Shown here piece after piece: positions 8,413 through 16,021 of a stretch of DNA of 64,000 nucleotides. Position numbers and translations under genes: made by a program. Position 1 is the stretch's first letter. Every line of letters starts with the position of its first letter. A model generated the notes under the pieces. That model had not been told where the DNA came from and ran no database searches. It saw only the letters and a program-made list of their open reading frames with translations. This stretch comes from Candidatus Melainabacteria bacterium. GTDB taxonomy: Bacteria; Cyanobacteriota; Vampirovibrionia; Obscuribacterales; Obscuribacteraceae. The DNA lies in assembly GCA_016716405.1 (NCBI GenBank), contig JADJWK010000002.1:868001-932000 (forward strand). Reading direction: 5' to 3'.

Positions 8413-8436
8413 TTGAGATAAAACTGTATCTCAATC
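8411..8436. terminator. 10-bp perfect hairpin shared by two convergent genes
   Basis: GATTGAGATA (8411-8420), a 6-base loop, TATCTCAATC (8427-8436). The stop codon of the rightward gene (8410-8412) and that of the leftward gene (8431-8433) both fall at or in the stem. The symmetrical design suits a bidirectional terminator, although neither side has a clear T run. Confidence 0.65.
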
Positions 8437-9882
8437 GGTGTTCACGATCATTTCCACCACTGTCCTGGCTGAGTAGTCGTCCCTTCCCGGTTCGATGAAT
8501 TGAGCAATCTCATTTATCGACTCACCAGCAGTAATGAGGGGCATCTCGATATAATGTCGGTCGCCGTTCGTCTGGACCTGCGGTAGACCGGCACTGGCGA
8601 GGAGGGCGTTGCATAGGCACTTTCTCCCCGGAGTATCGGCCGGGTCTCCGCCCTTGATCTCGTACAGAGCCTCAGGCTCGCCGGGACAACGAAATCCAGC
8701 GGTTCCGTCCTCGCGTTTGTATGCCTCGCGCAGAAATCCAAGGTCGCAAACGCGTTGTCGATTGATGTATTCCTCCTCTCTGGACAGAGAGCCATCGAGA
8801 TCGAGGATCTTGAACGGAAAGCCGCTGCTGGATGCCCGGCAGTCGGTTTCTATCTTAGCCTGGCCGGATTTGACCAGGTCGATGACCTTTCTCTTGATTG
8901 ATTCTTCGAAGCCTGATTCCCGGCAGAACGCGAAGGGAGTCCCCACCTGTACGCCCTGGGCACCCTCAGAAAGAGCGAGGTCCAGCATCTCCCGGCTTCC
9001 GAAGGAGCCGGCCAGCCAGAACGGGAGACCGATGGCTCTGATCTCGGCCAGATTCACTCTATCCTTCTCGGAATAGACGGGCTGTCCCTGCTCGTCCAGC
9101 CTCAAGGGACCTCTCGGGGGCGCATTGTGACCTCCGGCGCTGTGGCCCTCGATGACGAATCCGTGAACCGCTCCTTGACTGCTTCCCTTCCGGGTCAGGG
9201 TTTTTGCCAGTGCTACCGACGAGATCACGGCAAGGAATTTGGGTGTTTTGAGAGGCAGCCGCCTCGATTCGAGGTCAGGTGCTCGGAAGAAGTCGCTCGG
9301 ATTGAAGGATACGGAGAAGTCGTCGTCTGCGGTAGCATCGGTAACGGCGATTCGGAGGCGAGCCTCCTGCCAGGAGGAGAGACTCGCCAGAATTCCGGGA
9401 ATAGCTCTCGGGATTCCAGCGCCCATCAGGACATAGTCGACTCCGGCAAGCATTGCTCCGAAAAGGGACGGTAGTGTAGGCAACTGGATCTTCTCCAGAT
9501 AGTTGATGCCGACCAGCCCGTCGTGACCCTCCTTGGCCAGGAAAACCTCCACGAAGTTTGCAGCAACAGTAATCTCGTCGAGGGACCTGTTCGGCACCAT
9601 GGCGTGCATCGGCAAGACTTTGTATGGTGCTTCTTTCGGCTTGCCTCCCCGAATATAGTATCGATTGATGATATCATCGGCGATGACACGATCGGGGAAA
9701 GCTTCGAGAGCTCGTACTACATGACCTCCCGGGTCTCCGTCCTGCAGGCGGCGGCACATCACCACATCTATGAGCGTGCCGGAGACTACTCCTAGCTGTC
9801 CGGCAAGGGAGACCTCGCGCGCCAGTCTCCAGTTCGAGACCGCCACTCCCATACCGCCTTGAATGAGCATCGGCTCCGACAT
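8431..9882 (-). CDS. Nitronate monooxygenase family (FMN-dependent)
   Basis: A 483-residue TIM-barrel flavoprotein. The N-terminal IQGGMGVAVSNWRLA and later SGTL are typical of the nitronate monooxygenase/2-nitropropane dioxygenase family; EGHSAGGHNAPPRG near residue 248 is the hallmark FMN-binding loop and GVQVGTPFAFC near residue 316 the second phosphate-binding site. The family oxidises alkyl nitronates to carbonyl compounds and nitrite. It is longer than the about 330-residue bacterial enzymes because of a roughly 120-residue C-terminal extension with cysteines (CLCNALLASAGLPQ). FabK enoyl reductases and PfaD share the fold, so the substrate is uncertain. It lies in the nitrate island but between divergently or separately arranged genes. 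Confidence 0.82.
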   Translation of the reverse strand: MSEPMLIQGGMGVAVSNWRLAREVSLAGQLGVVSGTLIDVVMCRRLQDGDPGGHVVRALEAFPDRVIADDIINRYYIRGGKPKEAPYKVLPMHAMVPNRSLDEITVAANFVEVFLAKEGHDGLVGINYLEKIQLPTLPSLFGAMLAGVDYVLMGAGIPRAIPGILASLSSWQEARLRIAVTDATADDDFSVSFNPSDFFRAPDLESRRLPLKTPKFLAVISSVALAKTLTRKGSSQGAVHGFVIEGHSAGGHNAPPRGPLRLDEQGQPVYSEKDRVNLAEIRAIGLPFWLAGSFGSREMLDLALSEGAQGVQVGTPFAFCRESGFEESIKRKVIDLVKSGQAKIETDCRASSSGFPFKILDLDGSLSREEEYINRQRVCDLGFLREAYKREDGTAGFRCPGEPEALYEIKGGDPADTPGRKCLCNALLASAGLPQVQTNGDRHYIEMPLITAGESINEIAQFIEPGRDDYSARTVVEMIVNTD

Positions 9883-9988
9883 AGAATCCTCCCCGGATAT
9901 GAATCCCGACCTGTCATTACCGGGCCGATACTAGCAAGCCCTGGAGAATTTCAAAACCAGGCACCCCGGCGAAACCATTGCAAGCCGC

Positions 9989-10957
9989 TCATGTACAGGC
10001 TTGACAGGCTTTTCCTTTCGCAACATTCTTGATAGTGGACATCTCGAGTTCATCGCTCAAGCGAGTCTTTTCCCATGGCTCGTGCCTATATTCCTCCGGC
10101 CACAGACAGACAAGATTCATTTCCAGGTGATCGAGGAACGCTCCAACTTCCTCGCCGAGAATGGTTACTCTTTGCTGACCAATCTTCATCGTTGGCACCA
10201 CTACAAGCGTATCTGGCTGAGCTGTCATATTCACCGGTCGATCTGTCCTGGTCCATAGCTCGATGGAGCCGCAGTCGGCATCGATGAATCTGGATCTGAT
10301 TTTGACTCTATCGAGTTCAGGCATGATATTGCGCACCATGGTCTTGAAGTTGTTCATTTCCGGAGGCTCATCTTCTGTACCTATGCAGACGATTTCTGGC
10401 TCGAGCCTCAAAATTGAGGCAAGGTCGGAACAAGAACGCAGATAGCGGGGACAGAGATGATTGCCTGAAACGAGCATTGCCAGTCTGGTCAGGGAAGCGT
10501 CACTTTTTCTTACAACTATAAGAGGAACAGGACAATTGCGGGCCAGTCCGCCAAGCACCTGGCCGCGTAGCCTCGGCTCCTCGAACTGGCGGTTACCGCA
10601 GAGGACGAGATTGTGATTGATTGCTTTCCTGATCAGTTTGGATACAGGATTGCCGTAGTCCACATTACAGCTTCCAATGAGCTTCTGAGAGGAGAACAGG
10701 GACTGATACTTATCCTTGAGGAGCTCTGCAATACTCAGGAGGGAATCGCAGAAGGTGCTGTGATAGAACCCCAGCTCATCCCTATCGATAAATTCGCCAC
10801 TATACTTGTTCAGAAGCCAGGTCGGACCGCTGGCATCGACGACATGCTCGGCAACTACGGGACAGTCCGCTGTCCGCGCGAGAGACCATGCCAGACGCGA
10901 GGCCTGCTCCGCTTCTTCCGAGCCCGACAGGCAGACCATTATTGAAAATTCGTCCAT
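9989..10957 (-). CDS. Universal stress protein (two-domain UspA-like)
   Basis: A 322-residue protein. Residues 1-150 form a UspA domain: an N-terminal beta strand (FSIMVCLSGSEEAEQASRLAW), a central variable part, then LVLCGNRQ and GGLARNCPVPLIVVRKS, the strand-loop-strand that holds the ATP-binding glycines. The second half (LAMLVSGNHLCPRYLRSCSD ... LVVVPTM) repeats the fold less well. Usp proteins are induced by growth arrest and respiratory stress; in many anaerobes usp genes lie beside nitrate-respiration genes, as here, next to narK. Chain ends in a small cysteine cluster (KACQACT), whose meaning is unclear. Confidence 0.75.
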   Translation of the reverse strand: MDEFSIMVCLSGSEEAEQASRLAWSLARTADCPVVAEHVVDASGPTWLLNKYSGEFIDRDELGFYHSTFCDSLLSIAELLKDKYQSLFSSQKLIGSCNVDYGNPVSKLIRKAINHNLVLCGNRQFEEPRLRGQVLGGLARNCPVPLIVVRKSDASLTRLAMLVSGNHLCPRYLRSCSDLASILRLEPEIVCIGTEDEPPEMNNFKTMVRNIMPELDRVKIRSRFIDADCGSIELWTRTDRPVNMTAQPDTLVVVPTMKIGQQRVTILGEEVGAFLDHLEMNLVCLWPEEYRHEPWEKTRLSDELEMSTIKNVAKGKACQACT

Positions 10958-11073
10958 GACAAAACTCCGGTAAAAAGACCGGCCACAATCTCGCTAGTAG
11001 CATCTTGACAGCCCGAGCGGATCCTCGCATCGGTCAATCGCAGTAAGCCGATATATCGAGCACGAGAAGGTAA

Positions 11074-12588
11074 TCAGGAGCTATGCAGGCGCTCGAACTC
11101 TTTAGCCAGCCGTGGTTGTTTCTCGTTCATCATATGAGTGACTGTCCAGTGCATCCAGACGAGACACACAGCTACCAGGAATGTCAGGCTGATCCAGCAA
11201 GTAGTCCATATGCCGGTCCATTTCAAGAACTCTCCGAAGACGATAGGACCCACGAAGCCTCCCAGACCTCCCAGCACTCCGACAATCCCGCCGACAACAC
11301 CGACGCTGTCTGGAAAATAGTCCGGAATATGCTTGTAGACCGCGGCTTTTCCAATGCCGGTCATGATGCCGATCACGAATACAAGGACGGTAAATATCCA
11401 GACATTGGCCTGAAAGAATATGTGGGTGACCCCTCTGGCGATGAGCTGCTTCTTCTCGACCCGATCTCCCACTTTTACCACGGGCTCCTGCCAGGAGGCG
11501 AATGTAGGCCAGATGAGCAGATCATCGTTATCGTCAGCGATGGTCAGCAGGTCGCCCCTTATTACCTGGCGCAGCTTGTAGGGCTTCTCGCCTACCGTAA
11601 TCTGCGAGGAATCCACCGATGTCACGACGCCTTTTGAAAGTGCCATGACCCCCTGACCCGGTGATTGAATATCCATTCGAGGTACGGAAAGCAGGAAGCA
11701 AGATACAAGGCATGAAATCAGAACCAGATACATGACGAATCTGGCTCCCCAGAGATCAGACATCCAGCCACCCAGGGCACGAATCACGCCAGAAGGCAGG
11801 CTGAAAAGGGAAGCCATGAAACCGGCCGTGGCCAGGGACATATGGTAAACATTCAAATAATATGGCACCAGCCATTGAGCGAGAGCCACGAAGCCGCCGA
11901 ATACGAAAAAGTAGTAGAGCCCGAAACGCCAGACCTGAAGCTTCTTCAGAGGAGCCAGCCTTTCGGCCATGGTCAGCCCTTCGGTATGCTCGGCTCGCTT
12001 TTCTCTGGTAACCAGGAAGAATAGTATCGCTATAGCCAGCAAGATAACGGCATATATTCGAGGCATCATCCTCCAGCCGTCGAGGTTCTTCATATGATCG
12101 GTCAGGGAGATAAGTAAGTGCGGTGCCAGGAGACTTGTTAATGCCGCTCCGGCATTGCCGGCCCCGAAGATCCCCAGGGCGGTGCCCTGCCTTTCTTTCG
12201 GGAACCAGACCGATGTGTAGGCGATACCGACAGCAAAGGATGCGCCGCTGATTCCGAAGCAGAGTCCAGCCATCAAGAATTCAATATAAGAATTGCAGAG
12301 GCTGACGCAGTAGACCGCTGCCGCAGCGATAATCATCAAGATCGTGAAAATTCGTCTTCCACCGTGCTGATCAGTCAGGACCCCTATCGGGAGTCTCAGT
12401 ACCGATCCTGTAAGGACAGGCGTACCGATGAGCCATCCCATCTGTGCCTTGTCCCATTGGAATACGCCATTATCGACGAGAAATGTAATCAGCACGCCAT
12501 ACATCATCCAGCAGGCGAAGCAGGCGCAGAAGGCAATCGTATTGGCTGTTAGTACCGTTATCGAACCGGCACTGACTTTGTTGTCCAC
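11074..12588 (-). CDS. narK: Nitrate transporter, NarK1-like, with a soluble insert
   Basis: A 504-residue major-facilitator protein of the nitrate/nitrite porter family. SGASFAVGIAYTSVWFP and the FGAGNAGAALT signature near residue 141 put it with NarK1-type nitrate:proton symporters. Between about residues 305 and 392 (11413-11676) the helices are interrupted by a hydrophilic segment with the pattern GVVTSVDSSQITV ... VKVGDRVEKKQLIARG, reminiscent of a barrel-sandwich (lipoyl/biotinyl-like) fold; see findings. Start is a GTG with AGGAG 9 bases upstream. It is the last gene after the nar operon, 12 bp behind the unknown secreted protein gene. Two NarK types in one cluster usually divide uptake and exchange between them. 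Confidence 0.9.
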   Translation of the reverse strand: MDNKVSAGSITVLTANTIAFCACFACWMMYGVLITFLVDNGVFQWDKAQMGWLIGTPVLTGSVLRLPIGVLTDQHGGRRIFTILMIIAAAAVYCVSLCNSYIEFLMAGLCFGISGASFAVGIAYTSVWFPKERQGTALGIFGAGNAGAALTSLLAPHLLISLTDHMKNLDGWRMMPRIYAVILLAIAILFFLVTREKRAEHTEGLTMAERLAPLKKLQVWRFGLYYFFVFGGFVALAQWLVPYYLNVYHMSLATAGFMASLFSLPSGVIRALGGWMSDLWGARFVMYLVLISCLVSCFLLSVPRMDIQSPGQGVMALSKGVVTSVDSSQITVGEKPYKLRQVIRGDLLTIADDNDDLLIWPTFASWQEPVVKVGDRVEKKQLIARGVTHIFFQANVWIFTVLVFVIGIMTGIGKAAVYKHIPDYFPDSVGVVGGIVGVLGGLGGFVGPIVFGEFLKWTGIWTTCWISLTFLVAVCLVWMHWTVTHMMNEKQPRLAKEFERLHSS

Positions 12589-12600
12589 TTCTACAGGCTC

Positions 12601-14175
12601 CTATTTCCCTAGACTTTCTTCGATTTTCTCGATTGAAGAGAGGCGGCGGTTGAGTTTGTGAATTGGAGTGGCCTGCTGGGTACCCATGGTAAACAGATCC
12701 ATCTCGCCACGAGTCCTGGATTGCAGGGCATCGAACATCCATGTCGCCGTCCCCGCGACATAGGGGGTCGAGCCGATGGCCACGAATTTCGAGAAGTTTC
12801 TCGGATTGGTCTTCACGCTCTTGCCTGCATATCTGAAGCCGCCGTAAGCCAGGTTGGTACCCCAGGCCATCTTGGTGCCTCCTACTATAGTGTTGAAAAA
12901 GACTCGCTCTTTCCAGGCTGCATCCGCTTTCTTCTTTTCACCGGCGTTGAAGTGTTTCTGCTCGTCGAAAACTCCTCTGGCCGCATCATAGGCCACGAGC
13001 CTGTTCTCTATGTTGCCGGGGCGTTCGCCTGCAGGCGTGTATATCTTTTTCTTCTTCAATTCGTCGAGATCCGAGGTCAGTTTCTCGAGGGACGTTCCAC
13101 CGAGGTCACCGAGTTTCTTCTTGATGTTTTTGCCGACAATCTTACCGGTCACCATCTGGGTTCCCTTGCTCATCCAGGGCGCGAGCACGATGAGCGATCC
13201 CGACTCCAGGAAGCCCAATCCTGCTGACTGAGCATACTTTCGATCTCTTTTCTCGACAGCCATGTAACCATTGATGGAGCCCTGGAAGCCGCCGGTGGTA
13301 GTGATTCCGATGGTGTTCAGGTACTCGAAGTCGCGAGCAAGCGCTCTTTTTCTTGCCCGTACATAGAAGTTCGCATACTCGATCAGCCCCTGGTCCCTGA
13401 TTCCCTGCAAGACTCTGCTTTCGGCAGACGCCAGGGCTCGCTGATCGGCCGACAGGCTGGTGCTCGAGGCTAGAAGAGCTTCACGCTGATTGAACAGATC
13501 ATCGATGTCTTTTTTGAGGACAATCACTTTTTCGGTGTGAGCAGCCGGACTCAATCCCTGGCGCCAGTTCCTGTATTCTTCGAATTTATCGAGAGAGCCC
13601 TCGATTACCGCACCGCTCAGACCGATGCAGTGCCCGATTAAAAGAAGGATCGGTCCCGAGCGAAGCACGGTACGATCCGCTCGGGCGGGCTTGCGCCAGG
13701 TTCGCCAGTTTTCCGCGTTGACTGTCGTAATGCCTGAGAAAGAGACCGCCGATCCGCCCATGTTGTAGGCGAATGTGCGCCAGCGTTTCCATTTGCTCTG
13801 CTTGGTAGTGAGGATCCGGAAGCCGGTATTGAGACGAAGCAGCTCCAGCTCTTTTCGTATTATCTGGTTGGCCAGGTGACCGGATTTCTCGAAGTCGGCA
13901 CTGACTGTTCCGGATAGCACGACGGGCTCATCACCACCGGTAGTGCCAGCTTTATCGCCGGTGCTTCCTTCGCGATCACCAGAGGGGATACCTCGCAACT
14001 CAGGTTTCTCGTCTGGCTGACTCTCTTGCTTCGCCTGACTCTGGGTGTCCTGCGCAGCATCTCCGTCCCCGGTCTGGGCAAATGCGGCAGGAGGTAGAAG
14101 GACGATGCTTAATACGAATAAATTAGTAAGAAACAGTCTGACTGGACTGTTATTTGCTCCTGCGATCTTTAGCAT
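12601..14175 (-). CDS. Secreted or membrane-associated hypothetical protein
   Basis: A 524-residue protein, not recognised. It begins with a signal peptide (hydrophobic run to PPAAFAQTG near residue 34), then a low-complexity hydrophilic linker rich in Q, D, E, S and G (about 35-85). The rest contains several moderately hydrophobic stretches (for example SGPILLLIGHCIGLSGAVIEG near residue 172 and GLGFLESGSLIVLAPWM near 320) and charged helical segments (LDELKKKKIYTPAGERPGN). It sits between the monoheme cytochrome c gene (102 bp upstream) and narK1 (12 bp downstream), so it is at least co-transcribed with narK1. No cysteine or haem motifs are present. Confidence 0.6.
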   Translation of the reverse strand: MLKIAGANNSPVRLFLTNLFVLSIVLLPPAAFAQTGDGDAAQDTQSQAKQESQPDEKPELRGIPSGDREGSTGDKAGTTGGDEPVVLSGTVSADFEKSGHLANQIIRKELELLRLNTGFRILTTKQSKWKRWRTFAYNMGGSAVSFSGITTVNAENWRTWRKPARADRTVLRSGPILLLIGHCIGLSGAVIEGSLDKFEEYRNWRQGLSPAAHTEKVIVLKKDIDDLFNQREALLASSTSLSADQRALASAESRVLQGIRDQGLIEYANFYVRARKRALARDFEYLNTIGITTTGGFQGSINGYMAVEKRDRKYAQSAGLGFLESGSLIVLAPWMSKGTQMVTGKIVGKNIKKKLGDLGGTSLEKLTSDLDELKKKKIYTPAGERPGNIENRLVAYDAARGVFDEQKHFNAGEKKKADAAWKERVFFNTIVGGTKMAWGTNLAYGGFRYAGKSVKTNPRNFSKFVAIGSTPYVAGTATWMFDALQSRTRGEMDLFTMGTQQATPIHKLNRRLSSIEKIEESLGK

Positions 14176-14277
14176 TTACCATAAACCACCATGGAATCCA
14201 ATTGTAAGGCTATTGGCTTGACATCGAGATGTCTAAATGGTTACCGGCTATAACCCATACTCTCCGCAATGATTCTT

Positions 14278-14880
14278 CTAGTTTTTCTTCTCGGCTAGAA
14301 GCGATATACCGCGAATCATGTGAACGAGTCCGAAGTTGATTGAGAAGATCGCGACTGCAGCCAGGATTACATGCATCTTGTTCCGGTTGAGATTGATCAG
14401 AAAGAGTTTAATCGGTGCAGCGTGATACTTGTTGGTCGGGTCGGTACCGTCGAGAAACTCCTCACGATCCGGGACACCATCCTCGTCGAGATCGGAATCT
14501 GCCGGGAGCTCGTCGTATAATTTTTCGGGCTCCTTTATCAATGAAATGACTTTCTTTCGACCAAGACTCCGTACGATTTCATTGCCGAATTCATTTAGAA
14601 CAGGGCTCTTTATGTCATTACCCTTCTCGAGAGCTGCGCGAGCTTCTTCGAGACGCTTGAGCTCCTCGGCGCTCAGACTTCCTATCTGACCGGCTTGATG
14701 GCCGTCTGGACCGTTGCCGTTGGCATGGCACATGGCACAGTTGACCGGCTGGTGCGAGCGCTTCTCGACGAACTCCTGGAATTGCGGGTAAGCGAAGGCT
14801 GCGGAGCTCCAGAAGAGGCATGTGACAAGTCCCGGCAGGGCGATAAAAACCAACGAGCGTGAATTAGACATCGCAGTCAT
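14278..14880 (-). CDS. Monohaem cytochrome c with a calcium-loop motif and C-terminal membrane anchor
   Basis: A 200-residue protein. A signal peptide ends near residue 30 (SSAAFA); the haem-binding CAMCH is at residues 48-52. Around residues 130-150 there is a DSDLDEDGVPDREEF loop of the EF-hand/thrombospondin type-3 kind that usually binds calcium. A membrane helix near residues 172-192 anchors the C-terminus, leaving KKN inside. The start codon overlaps the cytochrome b stop (ATGA), so the two are translationally coupled. Role inferred: the periplasmic electron acceptor of the Rieske/cytochrome b module, in the position of cytochrome f or c1 although not related to either by sequence. Confidence 0.85.
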   Translation of the reverse strand: MTAMSNSRSLVFIALPGLVTCLFWSSAAFAYPQFQEFVEKRSHQPVNCAMCHANGNGPDGHQAGQIGSLSAEELKRLEEARAALEKGNDIKSPVLNEFGNEIVRSLGRKKVISLIKEPEKLYDELPADSDLDEDGVPDREEFLDGTDPTNKYHAAPIKLFLINLNRNKMHVILAAVAIFSINFGLVHMIRGISLLAEKKN

Positions 14881-16010
14881 GATTTGAGAGCCTCATAGAT
14901 GTCCTGACCGAATACAGTCATCACGATCAGATAAGCCGCTGCCAGAAGGGCAATGAATCTCAGGGTCTTTCGATTCGTGCCTTTGAAAATCCAGGGGGTC
15001 AGGAAGAGAACCACCACAGCCACAAGACTGAGAAGCAGGATAACCCAGAAAGGAAGCATCTCCAGCGGATAATAGACGAAGAAGAAGTACCACTCCGGCT
15101 TGATTCCCGCAGGTGTCGCTCCGAGAGGATCATAAGGAGCAAGTAGAGGAAAGGGCAGGAAAGACTCGAAGGGAACAGAGAGGGCCAGCACGAAGAGAGC
15201 GAAGAACGCGACGGCCCAGACCTCGAGGTCTTTGAAGAAGAAGACCGTGAAAAACTTCTCGGTTTTCTTCGGCTTTTCGTCGACTCCCTGGCTCATGCCG
15301 TGCAATTGCACCTGGAAAAGATGCAGACCGAGCAGGGCAGCCAGGCAGAGGGGCAGAATCACTACGTGCAGAGCATAGAACCTGCCCAGGGTCGACTGGC
15401 CGACGCTTGCCTCGCCCTGAAAAGTCTCGCGCAAGATTTTGGGCAGGGTCGAGAGCACGCCCGGAAGATACTGACCCACGTCTTCGATAGACTGCAGTCC
15501 CACCTTGGTGGCGTTTACGGCAATCTGGTTCCAGGGCAGGAGATACCCGGTGAAACCGAAAGTGAAGGTGATGAATAGAAGCAGCACACCGGCGATCCAT
15601 GTAACCTCGCGGGGTCTGACGAAAGACTTCATTGCGAAGGCGACGATCAGATGGAGCATCGCGAAGAATATCATTGCCGAGGACGACCAGGCATGCATGT
15701 TGCGGATGAGCGCGCCCCCGCTGACATGATTGTTGATGAACTCGACTGAAATGAACGCATCGCTGACGGTAGGCTGATAGTAAAAAATCAGAAAGAGACC
15801 GGTAATCACTTGAATCATGAAGAAGAACATGGTCAGCCCGCCGGTATAGTAGCCCCAGCTCATGGAGTGGACGGGAACTTCCTTCTTTTCCACCATATAG
15901 TGAAAGTTCATCTTATCTACGGGAAAGCGATCCCTGACAAAGTTCGTGACACGCACGGCGAGGCTCTCCGCCCGCGAATCTGCATTGCCTGTCTGTCTGC
16001 CGTCAACCAT
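14877..16010 (-). CDS. Cytochrome b, b6/subunit IV-type, single polypeptide
   Basis: A 377-residue quinol-oxidising cytochrome b. The first 235 residues closely resemble cytochrome b6: FYYQPTVSDAFISVEFI, SFVRPREVTWIAG and ASVGQSTLGRFYALH match b6 sequence features. Four haem-b histidines are present at 106, 120, 215 and 230; the 14 and 15 spacing is that of b6 rather than bc1. The C-terminal part matches subunit IV, with the PEWY quinol-site motif at 305-308 (KPEWYFFF). The b6 cysteine that anchors the extra haem c is replaced (GYYTGGLT where b6 has YCLGGIT). It lies 11 bp after the NarI-Rieske fusion and is coupled to the monohaem cytochrome c gene. Together these form a bc-type complex inside a nitrate reductase operon. 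Confidence 0.93.
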   Translation of the reverse strand: MVDGRQTGNADSRAESLAVRVTNFVRDRFPVDKMNFHYMVEKKEVPVHSMSWGYYTGGLTMFFFMIQVITGLFLIFYYQPTVSDAFISVEFINNHVSGGALIRNMHAWSSSAMIFFAMLHLIVAFAMKSFVRPREVTWIAGVLLLFITFTFGFTGYLLPWNQIAVNATKVGLQSIEDVGQYLPGVLSTLPKILRETFQGEASVGQSTLGRFYALHVVILPLCLAALLGLHLFQVQLHGMSQGVDEKPKKTEKFFTVFFFKDLEVWAVAFFALFVLALSVPFESFLPFPLLAPYDPLGATPAGIKPEWYFFFVYYPLEMLPFWVILLLSLVAVVVLFLTPWIFKGTNRKTLRFIALLAAAYLIVMTVFGQDIYEALKS

Positions 16011-16021
16011 AGCTGTGCTCC

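Noticed and set aside
8431..9882. Enoyl-ACP reductase FabK
   Set aside because: The HSAGGH loop and length fit nitronate monooxygenases better, and no fatty-acid gene is nearby; kept only as an alternative.
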